A stretch of 64,000 bases of DNA, taken from assembly GCA_049325475.1 (NCBI GenBank), contig JBMOLN010000007.1, forward strand, positions 677,155-741,154, read 5' to 3'. Below are positions 42,423 to 50,383 of this stretch, piece after piece (position 1 is the first letter of the stretch; each line of letters begins with the position of its first letter). This DNA is from MWCR01 sp049325475 (GTDB lineage: Bacteria > Patescibacteriota > Patescibacteriia > 2-12-FULL-60-25). The notes below the pieces were generated by a model. The model saw only the letters and a list, made by a program, of their open reading frames with translations, was not told the DNA's origin and did not search any database. The position numbers and the translations under genes were made by a program.

Positions 42423-42914
42423 ATGCTTATGAAAACCAAGAAAGGTTTTACTTTAATCGAACTGCTTGTGGTTATTGCCATAATCGGCATCTTGGCCACT
42501 TTGGCAGTTGTTGCTTTTGGCAGTGCCCAAAAGAAAGGACGCGACTCTAAGCGCGTGGCTGATGTGCGCGCTGTTGTTGCAGCTTTTGCAGCAGCAAACT
42601 CTGAAGGCAGAGTGGTCTGCACTAACGGATGTAACGCTGCTATAACCGCAGCCACTTCAACCGCTTCGCTTTCCATTTGCAGCAGTTGCAGCGCAGGTAC
42701 GGATTATACCTCAACGTATATTAATTTAGGCCAGGTGAAAGATCCTTCCGGATCAACAACTCTGTGTACTTCTGCCAGTACCGCCCCATGCGAATACGCA
42801 ATTGATAACGGAAATACAATTAGTAATTTTACAATTCGATTTTACACGGAAGACGCAGTACAAAATCTTCCTCTCGGCCCGCATACCGCTAATCAAACCG
42901 GTATCTTAAACTAA
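42423..42914 (+). CDS. Type IV pilin, probably the major subunit
   Basis: A 163-residue prepilin with a class III leader: short basic peptide ending in Lys-Gly, cleavage before Phe in G-F-T-L-I-E, Glu at +5 and a hydrophobic helix to about residue 36. The globular part is Thr/Ser/Ala-rich with six cysteines in three close groups, which the disulfide system could pair. ATG 42423 or 42429 may be the start. Own promoter and own terminator suggest high, separate expression, as expected of a major pilin. Confidence 0.85.
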   Translation: MLMKTKKGFTLIELLVVIAIIGILATLAVVAFGSAQKKGRDSKRVADVRAVVAAFAAANSEGRVVCTNGCNAAITAATSTASLSICSSCSAGTDYTSTYINLGQVKDPSGSTTLCTSASTAPCEYAIDNGNTISNFTIRFYTEDAVQNLPLGPHTANQTGILN

Positions 42915-42931
42915 TAAAAAAATCATACAAT

Positions 42932-42960
42932 GAAATCCTCGGCATCAGCCGGGGATTTTT
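42932..42960 (+). terminator. Terminator after the major pilin gene
   Basis: AAATCC-CGGC / GCCG-GGATTT stem with loop ATCA and T-run. Confidence 0.8.
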
Positions 42961-42979
42961 GAACCCCGACCCTGCACGA

Positions 42980-43067
42980 CCCAAATCCACCCCAAACCCC
43001 TCCTTTCTCAAGGAGGGGCTGTTATTAAAATGTCCCCCTTGAGAAAGGGGGATGTAGGGGGATTTGG
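42980..43067. mobile_element. Gene-less MITE of the DUF559 family
   Basis: 88 bases bounded by CCCAAATCCACC and its inverted counterpart GGGGGATTTGG. The left 45 bases are almost identical to the left end of DUF559 element copy A (18690-18735), including CTCCTTTCTCAAGGAGGGGC and TGTTA. The right arm has CCCCCTTGAGAAAGGGGG. It looks like an internal deletion derivative of a copy-A-type element. Confidence 0.8.
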
Positions 43068-43075
43068 TGGCATAT

Positions 43076-43145
43076 TTTTAGCCTTAAGCCTTAAGCTTTA
43101 AGCTAGAGTCTAGTGTCTAGAGTCTTGAGTCTAGCGTCTAAAGTC
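43076..43145. repeat. TTAAGC and TCTAGAGTC word repeats
   Basis: CCTTAAGCCTTAAGCTTTAAG followed by TCTAGTGTCTAGAGTC words. Confidence 0.65.
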
Positions 43146-43154
43146 TGTTATAAT
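43146..43154 (+). promoter_or_regulatory. Extended -10 promoter of the second pilin-like gene
   Basis: TGTTATAAT, eight bases before ATG 43163. Confidence 0.5.
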
Positions 43155-43162
43155 AGCCACAT

Positions 43163-43630
43163 ATGTCATACCGTCAAAAAATGGTGAAAGGAATAACAAT
43201 TCCCGAGCTTTTAATTGGAGTTTTAGTTATTGGTATCATTGTTGCAATTTTTGTCTATGCGCTTGGCGTACAGCGCACCATGAGCCGCGATTCAAAACGA
43301 ATATCCGATATCAGTGTCTTGCGCGCATCATTGAGCCAGTACTGGCTGCAAAAAGCCTCTTATCCTGAATCTGAAGGTTTTTATCTAGGCCAGCCGGGCG
43401 GGGCGGAGCGCTTGGGCGGTAATGGCTTTACCACAGCTGAAGATACAACTCCGCCGATTTTATTGGAGCAATTGCCAACGGGCCCCAAAAGCGGGGAATA
43501 TTATGCTTATCGCGGAAGTAAAACCGGATACAGCTTGATGTTCACCACTGAAAGAGATACGGCTTACGGTCCGGCGGGAATTTACTATGCTCACTCCAGC
43601 GGAGTTGACGGGCTGGATGAACTTAAATAA
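43163..43630 (+). CDS. Pilin-like protein with atypical leader
   Basis: A 155-residue prepilin-like protein. The leader ends in Lys-Gly followed by I-T-I-P-E, so the +1 residue is Ile and Glu is kept at +5, then a hydrophobic helix (about 12-33). The body has Tyr-rich segments common to CPR minor pilins. Own extended -10 promoter. Confidence 0.78.
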   Translation: MSYRQKMVKGITIPELLIGVLVIGIIVAIFVYALGVQRTMSRDSKRISDISVLRASLSQYWLQKASYPESEGFYLGQPGGAERLGGNGFTTAEDTTPPILLEQLPTGPKSGEYYAYRGSKTGYSLMFTTERDTAYGPAGIYYAHSSGVDGLDELK

Positions 43631-43705
43631 AACAAACGTTTCACGTGACTCCGTATCCCCGTTTTTAACGACGGGTAAACCGGTTAACCGGACTGCGTGT
43701 CAACT
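43631..43705. repeat. GGTTAACCGG word repeats before pilD
   Basis: Words such as CGTATCCCCG and AAACCGGTTAACCGGACTGC, similar to spacers at 11100, 42240, 54840, 61060 and 61870. Confidence 0.6.
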
Positions 43706-43713
43706 TGATTTCC

Positions 43714-44511
43714 ATGTTATATTTTGAAGCTCTTGCAATAACTGTTTTTGCCGCGATATTCGGTTCGCTTTTCGGTTCGTTCATCAATGTAGTTGCCATT
43801 AGGGTCCATGAAGCTTCCAGCATCACCGGGCGGTCCAGATGCATGGATTGTAAAAAGCCGCTTAAAGCCAGGCACTTGGTTCCTGTTTTATCCTGGCTTA
43901 TCCAGCGCGGTAAATGTGCGTACTGCGGCAGGCCGATTAACATTCAGTATCCCTTGGTTGAAGTCGCCGGAGCATTATTGGCTGTCATCACGGCGTTGCG
44001 TTACTATCCGGATCCGCAATATCTTTGGATAGCTTTTGAATTCTTCTTTGGTATCACGCTTCTCATCTTCATCGTCATGGACATCCGCTGGATGGAACTG
44101 CCTGTAGAGCTCATGGCCGCCACCGGAGTAGTCTTCACGCTTTGGCATATGCTTCTTAGAGTCGCGGCCGGCGAACCCCCGGTTTTGGTTTTTTGGTCGC
44201 ATGCTCTGGGATTTGTCGCGGCTTCGCTTTTCTTTTTATTCCAATGGGTCGTATCACGCGGGCGCTGGATTGGAGCCGGGGATATCTGGCTGGGAGCTCT
44301 CATTGGCGCAGCCTTGGGCTGGCCCATGGCTGGGCTGGCTGTCTATTTTGCTTATATTTTCGGAGGGGGAACGGCGCTCATCCTGCTAATTGCCAAAAAA
44401 TTAAAGCCCGGCATGCGCGTGCCTTTTGCGCCGGCTTTGATCGCCGGCACTTTGGCCGCAATCTGGTGGGCTGCGCCCGTCTTATCTTGGTTGAGCAATG
44501 CATTATCATAA
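43714..44511 (+). CDS. pilD: Prepilin peptidase/N-methyltransferase PilD
   Basis: A 265-residue polytopic membrane protease. The cytosolic N-terminal loop has two C-x-x-C zinc pairs (C-M-D-C and C-A-Y-C), and the two catalytic Asp lie in F-I-V-M-D (about 123) and G-A-G-D (about 190). It cleaves prepilin leaders and methylates the new N-terminus. ATG 43714 is chosen over an in-frame TTG. Overlaps the next minor-pilin gene by 14 bases. Confidence 0.94.
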   Translation: MLYFEALAITVFAAIFGSLFGSFINVVAIRVHEASSITGRSRCMDCKKPLKARHLVPVLSWLIQRGKCAYCGRPINIQYPLVEVAGALLAVITALRYYPDPQYLWIAFEFFFGITLLIFIVMDIRWMELPVELMAATGVVFTLWHMLLRVAAGEPPVLVFWSHALGFVAASLFFLFQWVVSRGRWIGAGDIWLGALIGAALGWPMAGLAVYFAYIFGGGTALILLIAKKLKPGMRVPFAPALIAGTLAAIWWAAPVLSWLSNALS

Positions 44512-45136
44512 ACAAAAAGGATTTTCAGTTGTGGAATTGCTGATCAGTTTGGCAATTATTGTTGTATTGGCCACAATCACGGTCTTCCAGATCCAGTCCT
44601 CAAATCGCAACGATGAATTAAATACCGCGGCGCGCCAGCTTATGGCCGACATCCGTGCCATGCAAAACCGCGCCCTGGCCGCTCAAGACAGCATGGCTTG
44701 CGATGCCGGCGGTTTTTATTCCATCTGCGAAGCTTCAACTTCCACTTGCGGCGTCAATCCGTGCAACACGCTCATCCCTGATGCTTACGGTATCTATCTC
44801 GTCAGCGGATCTTCCACATACTCACTATTCGCCGATCTGAATCCCACCGGCGCTTTGGACAATAAAATGACGGACGGCCACGAACGGTTAACCAGCCGTA
44901 CATTACTGGGCCTGGGCTCTGAAGACATCTTCATAGACGACATCAGTACATCGCTTCAATCCGGAGTCGCAAATGCGCACATAGCTTTTTCACGTCAATA
45001 CGGAATCGTAACCATCACAGATCCCACAACACCCCCGGAGCCAAACTTAATAACCATCCGTTTGCGGCATTCCGTCTCTAATAATACAATCGAAATCGAG
45101 GTCAACCGCATAACCGGCCGGGTATCAATTCTATGA
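44498..45136 (+). CDS. Minor pseudopilin (GspH-like)
   Basis: A 212-residue prepilin-like protein with leader ending K-G, then F-S-V-V-E (Glu +5) and one helix. A R-Q-L-M-A-D-I-R-A-M-Q-N-R segment after the helix is typical of GspH/FimT-like minor pilins. Four Cys near residues 67-88. Overlaps both neighbours, so translation is coupled. Confidence 0.82.
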   Translation: MHYHKQKGFSVVELLISLAIIVVLATITVFQIQSSNRNDELNTAARQLMADIRAMQNRALAAQDSMACDAGGFYSICEASTSTCGVNPCNTLIPDAYGIYLVSGSSTYSLFADLNPTGALDNKMTDGHERLTSRTLLGLGSEDIFIDDISTSLQSGVANAHIAFSRQYGIVTITDPTTPPEPNLITIRLRHSVSNNTIEIEVNRITGRVSIL

Positions 45137-45729
45137 AACTGCATTATAAACCGGGGCAAACAATTATGGAGATGCTGGTCGTATTCTTCATTATTACGGT
45201 TGGTTTATATGCTGCTGTAACTTTGATATTTTCCAATGTGGTATTGCGAGAACAAGATGAAGATCACATAATCGCCATGAATTTGGCACGCGAATCTTTG
45301 GAACTGGCGCAAAATATCCGGGATTCCAACTGGCTGGCCAATCTGGATTATGATGTTGGCCTGGGTACGGATACGGGCATGGATTGCACGGCTGTGCCCG
45401 ATTGGTACGGCACCGCCTATCCGGCATTTGATTTTTCGGTGAACGATCTTGCCGGCGGCAGAATCAACCGCTCCTCAAATCTCGCGTCCCTTGGCATGTA
45501 TACCAATCAAAACGGAACCAGTACACGCTTTTCGCGTTTGATAACTTTTGCGCCGATTTGCGCCGATCCGGCCGACCGTCTGGACAGACAGGCATCCCCA
45601 AATTGCACTTGCACGGATCCAGCATATTCGGAAAAAATCGGCACCAGGGTGGGAGTGGACGTGCAATGGGAGCGCAAAGGCAAAACCCAAATTTTAACCA
45701 TTTACACCGATCTGTATGACTGGAGATAA
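45133..45729 (+). CDS. Minor pseudopilin (GspI/PilV-like)
   Basis: A 198-residue prepilin-like protein. Leader ends P-G, then Q-T-I-M-E (Glu +5), a helix, then an A-x-x-L-A-R-E-S-L-E-L-A segment typical of GspI/PilV proteins. Starts inside the end of the previous gene (ATGA) and overlaps the next by 14 bases. Confidence 0.8.
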   Translation: MKLHYKPGQTIMEMLVVFFIITVGLYAAVTLIFSNVVLREQDEDHIIAMNLARESLELAQNIRDSNWLANLDYDVGLGTDTGMDCTAVPDWYGTAYPAFDFSVNDLAGGRINRSSNLASLGMYTNQNGTSTRFSRLITFAPICADPADRLDRQASPNCTCTDPAYSEKIGTRVGVDVQWERKGKTQILTIYTDLYDWR

Positions 45730-46375
45730 GCCGACGTCCGACGTCCGACTTTCGACGTCGAATGATGAAGGAAAAAGGATAAAGGATAAACATCTTCACT
45801 GGAAGTCAGGGTATTCTCTGGCGGAGCTTTTGGTTGTGGCCGCATTATTTTCCTTGGCGGTTCTTATCCTGTCGCAGACATACATCCAGTTCATCCGTCT
45901 TTCGCGAAAAACTTCCAATGCGGCCGCGGTGCAGCAAGACACGCGCTATGTTTTGGAATATGTAGCCAGACTGGCCCGCACGTACGAAGTCGACTACACG
46001 GTCCCCGTGCTTGCCGCAACATCATCCCTGCGCATGACAAAGACCGGCGCCGATTACGTGATGATAAAAAAGTCCGCCGCCGGCGATCCTCTTTGTGCGG
46101 ACGAACCCGCCGTTTCTTGTCTGCTTGTCACGGTAGACAGCGGCGCCAATTGGGCTCCGTTAACCGGCAAGCACGTTAATGTCGATGAGTTTATGGTATA
46201 CGTCCAGCCAACAGTCTCGCCGTTTATTTTAAGCGGTTCCCCGGTCAATTATAATAATGATCAACAGCCGCTTGTGGCCGTTCAATTGCAGTTTACCTAT
46301 AAAACGCCAAATGAGCGGGAAAGCTTTACTCAGAGCGCTCAAACAACCGTTTCTACCAGAACCTATGCACGCTAA
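45716..46375 (+). CDS. Minor pseudopilin (GspJ/PilW-like) with repeat-encoded leader
   Basis: A 219-residue prepilin-like protein. The cleavable motif S-G then Y-S-L-A-E (Glu +5) comes only at residue 32, because residues about 5-25 are encoded by words such as CCGACGTCCGACGTCCG and GGATAAAGGATAAA (45730-45790). The leader is thus much longer than usual. The helix and the later Y-V-L-E-Y-V-A-R segment fit GspJ/PilW. Confidence 0.8.
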   Translation: MTGDKPTSDVRLSTSNDEGKRIKDKHLHWKSGYSLAELLVVAALFSLAVLILSQTYIQFIRLSRKTSNAAAVQQDTRYVLEYVARLARTYEVDYTVPVLAATSSLRMTKTGADYVMIKKSAAGDPLCADEPAVSCLLVTVDSGANWAPLTGKHVNVDEFMVYVQPTVSPFILSGSPVNYNNDQQPLVAVQLQFTYKTPNERESFTQSAQTTVSTRTYAR

Positions 46376-47255
46376 AACCCCTCCTAAATCCTCCCCTTTA
46401 TCAAAGAGGAGGACTGAAACCCCCTCTTTAACAAAGAGGGGGCAGGGGGAGTTGTGTTATAAAGATGGCAGTATCGTCGCCTTGGCTTTGATTATGACCA
46501 CCGCAGTCTTGCTCACTGCACTTGGCATCGGCGTCGTGGTCATGCAAGGCATACAAAGCTCGCGCACCATGGATAAAGCTGTAGCAGCTTATTATATGGC
46601 CAATTCGGGCGTGGAAATGCAATTATTTGCCGTCCGTAAAGACCGCCGCACCCTCACTGAAGTCGCAACCGCATCCAGCACTTATCCCGGAGGCAGTGAC
46701 TGGATTTCCACCACAGCTTTTGAGCAAACCGGAATCAAACGCATTCCCATCCTTCCCGAAGAAGAATTGGCATTTATTGATCTCTTTGATCCTGACGATA
46801 TCTCCTCCACGGCCAATGCTGACACCGTAACCATTACATGGACCAAGGGCGCTGATTGCGGCGCCACGGATCCTGATATTGAAGCCGCTTATGCGGAATG
46901 GGAATTTTCGGGCGGCGGTATAACCTGGCCAACATCAGCAAATTATACAATCTGGCCATTCAGTTCATCCCCAATGGAAATCACCCCACTGGCTCCCAAT
47001 AAAGCGTATCGTCTTCGTCTGCGCCCTTTTAACTGTTCAGTGGAAGACGTTCAGATCACACTCTCCTCCGGCGGATTGCCCATCAATTATCCCGGTGATA
47101 TCACTTTGGCTTCCGAAGGAACTTATGAGGGTACAACGCAAAAACTTTCGGTTTCCATGCCGCGCCAAGACATTCTCTCCGGCATCTTCAGCTACATAAT
47201 CTTCTCCCAGCAAAAACTTTGTAAAAAAGTCGGACAAGCGGGTACGTGCTTATAA
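46365..47255 (+). CDS. PilX/GspK-like minor pilin with MITE-encoded N-terminus
   Basis: A 296-residue protein. It starts at ATG 46365, overlapping the previous stop. Residues about 5-30 are encoded by an inverted repeat of the DUF559-associated family. Then a D-G-S-I-V-A-L-A-L-I segment and membrane helix (about 35-60), and a Y-Y-M-A-N-S-G-V-E motif like that of PilX and GspK proteins. The leader lacks the usual Gly-Phe-Glu pattern, as is common in PilX-like proteins. The C-terminal domain is beta-rich with four to five Cys. Last gene of the minor-pilin group. Confidence 0.75.
   Translation: MHAKTPPKSSPLSKRRTETPSLTKRGQGELCYKDGSIVALALIMTTAVLLTALGIGVVVMQGIQSSRTMDKAVAAYYMANSGVEMQLFAVRKDRRTLTEVATASSTYPGGSDWISTTAFEQTGIKRIPILPEEELAFIDLFDPDDISSTANADTVTITWTKGADCGATDPDIEAAYAEWEFSGGGITWPTSANYTIWPFSSSPMEITPLAPNKAYRLRLRPFNCSVEDVQITLSSGGLPINYPGDITLASEGTYEGTTQKLSVSMPRQDILSGIFSYIIFSQQKLCKKVGQAGTCL
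46376..46453. mobile_element. MITE-like inverted repeat inside the start of the PilX-like gene
   Basis: AACCCCTCCTAAATCCTCCC on the left and GGGGGCAGGGGGAGTT on the right, with inner hairpins CTCCCCTTTATCAAAGAGGAG and CCCCCTCTTTAACAAAGAGG. It lies directly after the stop of the preceding pseudopilin gene and is read through in frame by the next gene. Confidence 0.75.
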
Positions 47256-47400
47256 ACCAATTACAAATAAAAATAGCAAGAGTTAACATAGCATGCTCTT
47301 GATATTTGATATTTGCCATTTGATATTGACATTTTGGTTAATTTCCTCTTAATATTGCACCGAGGAGAAATCGATAATCGAACCTTGCAAATGGGGTAGA
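47256..47400. repeat. AT-rich word repeats after the minor pilins
   Basis: CCAATTACAAATAAAAATAGC on the left and GATATTTGATATTTGCC on the right. No gene. Confidence 0.5.
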
Positions 47401-47402
47401 TC

Positions 47403-48581
47403 ATGAAATCAACAGCCGATGAAAAGTATGACCATCATGAGTTGCGTGAAATAGAAGATCTAGCCGAAAGGCATATAAAAATAAATTATTATGACACTTT
47501 GGTGCAACGGCACGAATTTTTATTTATCATTATTGCAGTTCAGCTATTCTCTATTATTCTTGTCTCCGTGATTGGAAAAGTATCTTATTTTTCAATAAAG
47601 GATTCTGTCGAAATAGGATATTTTACCGCATTTTTTATTGCCGGCAGCGCTTTTATTATCGCGCTTTTAAGAATTGTTGTCTGCAGGCTTCTGAAAATTC
47701 CCGCTGCGTCATTTCTTGAAAAAGCTGTCCTTTGGTTAAAGTTTATCGCAATTATTGGAGCTGGAATTTATACAAGTCATGAATTCTATGACGAAATTCT
47801 TGATTTGATAGTAAATATCACATACGAAACAAACATTCATCCCGAAGTAAATGCTTATTTTCGTTCAAGTATAATTTACTTCTTGCCTCTGCTGGTAATT
47901 GTGTTTAGTATTAGATATTTTTTAGCCGGCATGGGCTGGCTGCCTAAGTTGATGTGGCCCATTGGTTTGTATAAGCACATTGTTTACAAAACATCATGGG
48001 GTTCGCTGGAAGCATATCTGCTAGATACTATTAGTGATTTTCAGGAGAACGGCATAACTCTACTGGATGATTTAATTCTAATCAGTCATCTCGCTATACT
48101 TAGGTTAAGGCGAATTATTAACAGCGCAAAACCCGGAGCGGCCGATCAGAATAGCATGATAGAGTTGAAAAAAGCACAAGATCTCTTGATAACTTGGCAT
48201 GAATTACGTATTTCGATGGAAAAATCACGTGATAATATATTTCGATTTTGCAATGATGCCGATAAAAGAGCCAAGACTCTAAATGGATCTGCGGAAATTG
48301 AATCCCCAGAAAGGGCGGATGAAGAAACAAAGCGTGCCAATGAGATGTATGCAGGCTACACGCGTGATATAAATGCAACTACTGCGGCAGAAATTCTGAA
48401 TAACATCAATGCCATTCAAGGTTTAATTTCCGAAACTCACGCTCAAATGGATATAAAAACACAAACCAAAAAACTCCCAATGGCTGATTTAGAAGAAATA
48501 AGAGTACTCGGAGAGCGAATTTCAAGAATACTGGAAATTGAATCATTATTATCCGGGCAACCGCTAACAGGCCCACGATAA
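47403..48581 (+). CDS. Orphan membrane protein with long cytosolic helical tail
   Basis: A 392-residue protein. Residues 35-190 carry about four membrane helices; the rest is a soluble, charged helical region. AT-rich compared with the pilus genes before it. A GGGGTAG element precedes ATG 47403, and a private terminator follows. No family recognised. Confidence 0.65.
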   Translation: MKSTADEKYDHHELREIEDLAERHIKINYYDTLVQRHEFLFIIIAVQLFSIILVSVIGKVSYFSIKDSVEIGYFTAFFIAGSAFIIALLRIVVCRLLKIPAASFLEKAVLWLKFIAIIGAGIYTSHEFYDEILDLIVNITYETNIHPEVNAYFRSSIIYFLPLLVIVFSIRYFLAGMGWLPKLMWPIGLYKHIVYKTSWGSLEAYLLDTISDFQENGITLLDDLILISHLAILRLRRIINSAKPGAADQNSMIELKKAQDLLITWHELRISMEKSRDNIFRFCNDADKRAKTLNGSAEIESPERADEETKRANEMYAGYTRDINATTAAEILNNINAIQGLISETHAQMDIKTQTKKLPMADLEEIRVLGERISRILEIESLLSGQPLTGPR

Positions 48582-48595
48582 TCTAAAAGCTAATC

Positions 48596-48616
48596 CTCCC
48601 TCTCGGGAGTTTTTTT
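48596..48616 (+). terminator. Terminator of the 47403 gene
   Basis: CTCCC / GGGAG stem, loop TCTC, seven T. Confidence 0.85.
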
Positions 48617-48629
48617 AAAGCTTAGCCAA

Positions 48630-48690
48630 CAACTCCACCCTTCAAACCTCCCTCCTCTTAATTTAAGAGGAGGGACAGTGGGAGGAGTTA
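48630..48690. mobile_element. MITE-like inverted repeat, DUF559-associated family
   Basis: AACTCCACCC on the left and GTGGGAGGAGTT on the right around a perfect hairpin CCTCCTCTTAATTTAAGAGG with its flanks. No ORF. Confidence 0.65.
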
Positions 48691-48740
48691 TATTGACAAT
48701 TTCATCATTTTCCTCCTAACATCCTCCTAAGGAGAAGACA

Positions 48741-49262
48741 ATGAACGCACATTTTAAAACCTGCGCTTTCCCCGGCTGTCAAAATCTTGTGGCATCAAGC
48801 CGCGATTCCGTCTATTGTTATGCTCTGCATATCTGCTTGATCGGCACAGGCGATGTCAATGGCTGGCAAGAAAAGTTCGCCAAAGGCGTAAGATTTTGGA
48901 GCCACAAGGCTTTGAGCTTCTGGACTCCCAATATTGGCGAACCCGAAGATGATGAAGTGGTGTTTGATGAGATGCATGCTGAAATCTGTTCGGATTATGT
49001 TGTCTACTATCTCTTCGATCCCGAATACGAAGACGGAAGATTCAACTACGAACATGTGGAATACGCGGCCATCGCGAGCCTCAAAAAATATCCTAAAAGA
49101 ACTATAGTTGCTTTTGCAACAATCGGCTTGCCGAGTAAGAGCCACGGTAAAAATCTAAAAAAATATTATGATTGGTTAAGCCGTTTTCCGGGCAGTCATC
49201 TGTGCAAAGGCATCTATTCCGCTGAATCAGAACTCGAAGAACTCATCAGAAGAGAACACTGA
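48741..49262 (+). CDS. Orphan protein with N-terminal Cys/His cluster
   Basis: A 173-residue soluble protein. The first 32 residues contain C-x4-C, Y-C and H-I-C, a possible zinc knuckle; the rest is an alpha/beta domain rich in Tyr and Glu with a strand T-I-V-A-F-A-T-I-G-L. AAGGAGA seven bases before the ATG gives a clear start. Terminator directly after the stop. No family recognised. Confidence 0.65.
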   Translation: MNAHFKTCAFPGCQNLVASSRDSVYCYALHICLIGTGDVNGWQEKFAKGVRFWSHKALSFWTPNIGEPEDDEVVFDEMHAEICSDYVVYYLFDPEYEDGRFNYEHVEYAAIASLKKYPKRTIVAFATIGLPSKSHGKNLKKYYDWLSRFPGSHLCKGIYSAESELEELIRREH

Positions 49263-49266
49263 AAAT

Positions 49267-49288
49267 CCTCCCGGTCGGGAGGTTTTTT
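49267..49288 (+). terminator. Terminator of the 48741 gene
   Basis: CCTCCC / GGGAGG stem, short loop, six T. Confidence 0.85.
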
Positions 49289-49340
49289 AAGCCATTAAAC
49301 TACTAAACTTCTAAGCCATTAAGCTTGGCCGCTTACAGGC

Positions 49341-49736
49341 TTATCTAAGTTTTTCTTTGCTTTTTGATATTTTAAATTTGTAAAAACCAACCAGCATTGG
49401 CAAAGCCACGGTAAATAGATAATACAGTTGAACGTCGAGTTTATAATAATCTGTCGCTTTCAATAAAAGCACAATAAATAAATAATCCAATATCACAGCC
49501 ATGACCACCCAAAACGCACCCAGGCCTATATAACAGATCAATGTAGATCTTTTAATTTTTTTAAATAAAACCCACAATATGGCGATTAGACCAAACGGCA
49601 TAATTACCCAGCCCAACATGTCTTTTGGTATAAAAGGATAGAAGACGAAGCCCAGAACGTAGCCAAAAAGCCACAAAGCAAATCCCCAAAAAACAGTGTT
49701 AAAAAATATTTCTTTAGTAAAAACAATTTTGCTCAT
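49341..49736 (-). CDS. Small four-helix membrane protein
   Basis: A 131-residue protein with about four membrane helices (12-32, 43-60, 68-92, 104-122) and a basic C-terminus. AT-rich. It stands alone on the minus strand among plus-strand orphans. No family recognised. Confidence 0.62.
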   Translation of the reverse strand: MSKIVFTKEIFFNTVFWGFALWLFGYVLGFVFYPFIPKDMLGWVIMPFGLIAILWVLFKKIKRSTLICYIGLGAFWVVMAVILDYLFIVLLLKATDYYKLDVQLYYLFTVALPMLVGFYKFKISKSKEKLR

Positions 49737-49862
49737 AAAAATCTAAATAAAAATAATTATCCTTATTTTACCTCAAAATGGATGATATGGACAATGGGAT
49801 TGACAATGAAACCGATATAGTTCTTAATGATTTTGAAAAGCAATAACCTAAGGAGGTTCTGC

Positions 49863-50078
49863 ATGGATGCGATATGGAGTAATGACGTACCTTACCAAAA
49901 ACGACAAGTATGGGCCGCGTGGGCCAAGGTGCCCGTAGAGATTTGCTTACGATGTCCGTTTTTCAAACCGGTTCAAGGCGGCGGCAAGAACAGATCAGGT
50001 CAGCCGGGAACTTGTTGCTTTGGCCGCGCAGAGGAGGATGTGAATAAAATGACGGGTCAGCCGATGTGCATGCGGTGA
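49863..50078 (+). CDS. Small Cys-containing orphan protein
   Basis: A 71-residue protein with C-L-R-C near 29-32, C-C near 50-51 and a final C-M-R, which could bind a metal or cluster. AAGGAGG seven bases before ATG 49863 gives a strong start. A 22-codon ORF (49778-49846) lies just upstream and could be a leader peptide, at low confidence. No family recognised. Confidence 0.6.
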   Translation: MDAIWSNDVPYQKRQVWAAWAKVPVEICLRCPFFKPVQGGGKNRSGQPGTCCFGRAEEDVNKMTGQPMCMR

Positions 50079-50140
50079 ATCAGCCGTCATCAAGAGCGGA
50101 ATGCCTCGGTGCTTAACAGTCAATTGAAAAGAGGAATAAA

Positions 50141-50341
50141 ATGACCCATGATAAAGAAAAACGGCTCAGACAAAAAATCGTCCTTGCCCGGGCGTTGCTG
50201 AATACGATGAAGAAGCAGCACGTCAATTGCCAGTATGAATACGATCCGGACTTTTATAGCCCTGTTTGCACATGCGGGGCGGACATGCACAATACCGCCA
50301 TCGACAAAGTCCTGGAGATATTATCACTCGAGAAAAAATAA
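50141..50341 (+). CDS. Small orphan protein with C-x-C motif
   Basis: A 66-residue protein: a basic helical N-terminus, then C-Q-Y-E-Y and a V-C-T-C-G-A-D-M-H motif that could hold zinc, and a C-terminal helix. AGAGGA site seven bases upstream, terminator after the stop. No family recognised. Confidence 0.6.
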   Translation: MTHDKEKRLRQKIVLARALLNTMKKQHVNCQYEYDPDFYSPVCTCGADMHNTAIDKVLEILSLEKK

Positions 50342-50353
50342 TTCTCTTTTTAC

Positions 50354-50379
50354 AAAACGACCCCTCCGGCCGTTTTTTT
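50354..50379 (+). terminator. Terminator of the 50141 gene
   Basis: AAAACGACC pairs with GGCCGTTTT (one mismatch), then T-run. Confidence 0.7.
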
Positions 50380-50383
50380 AATC

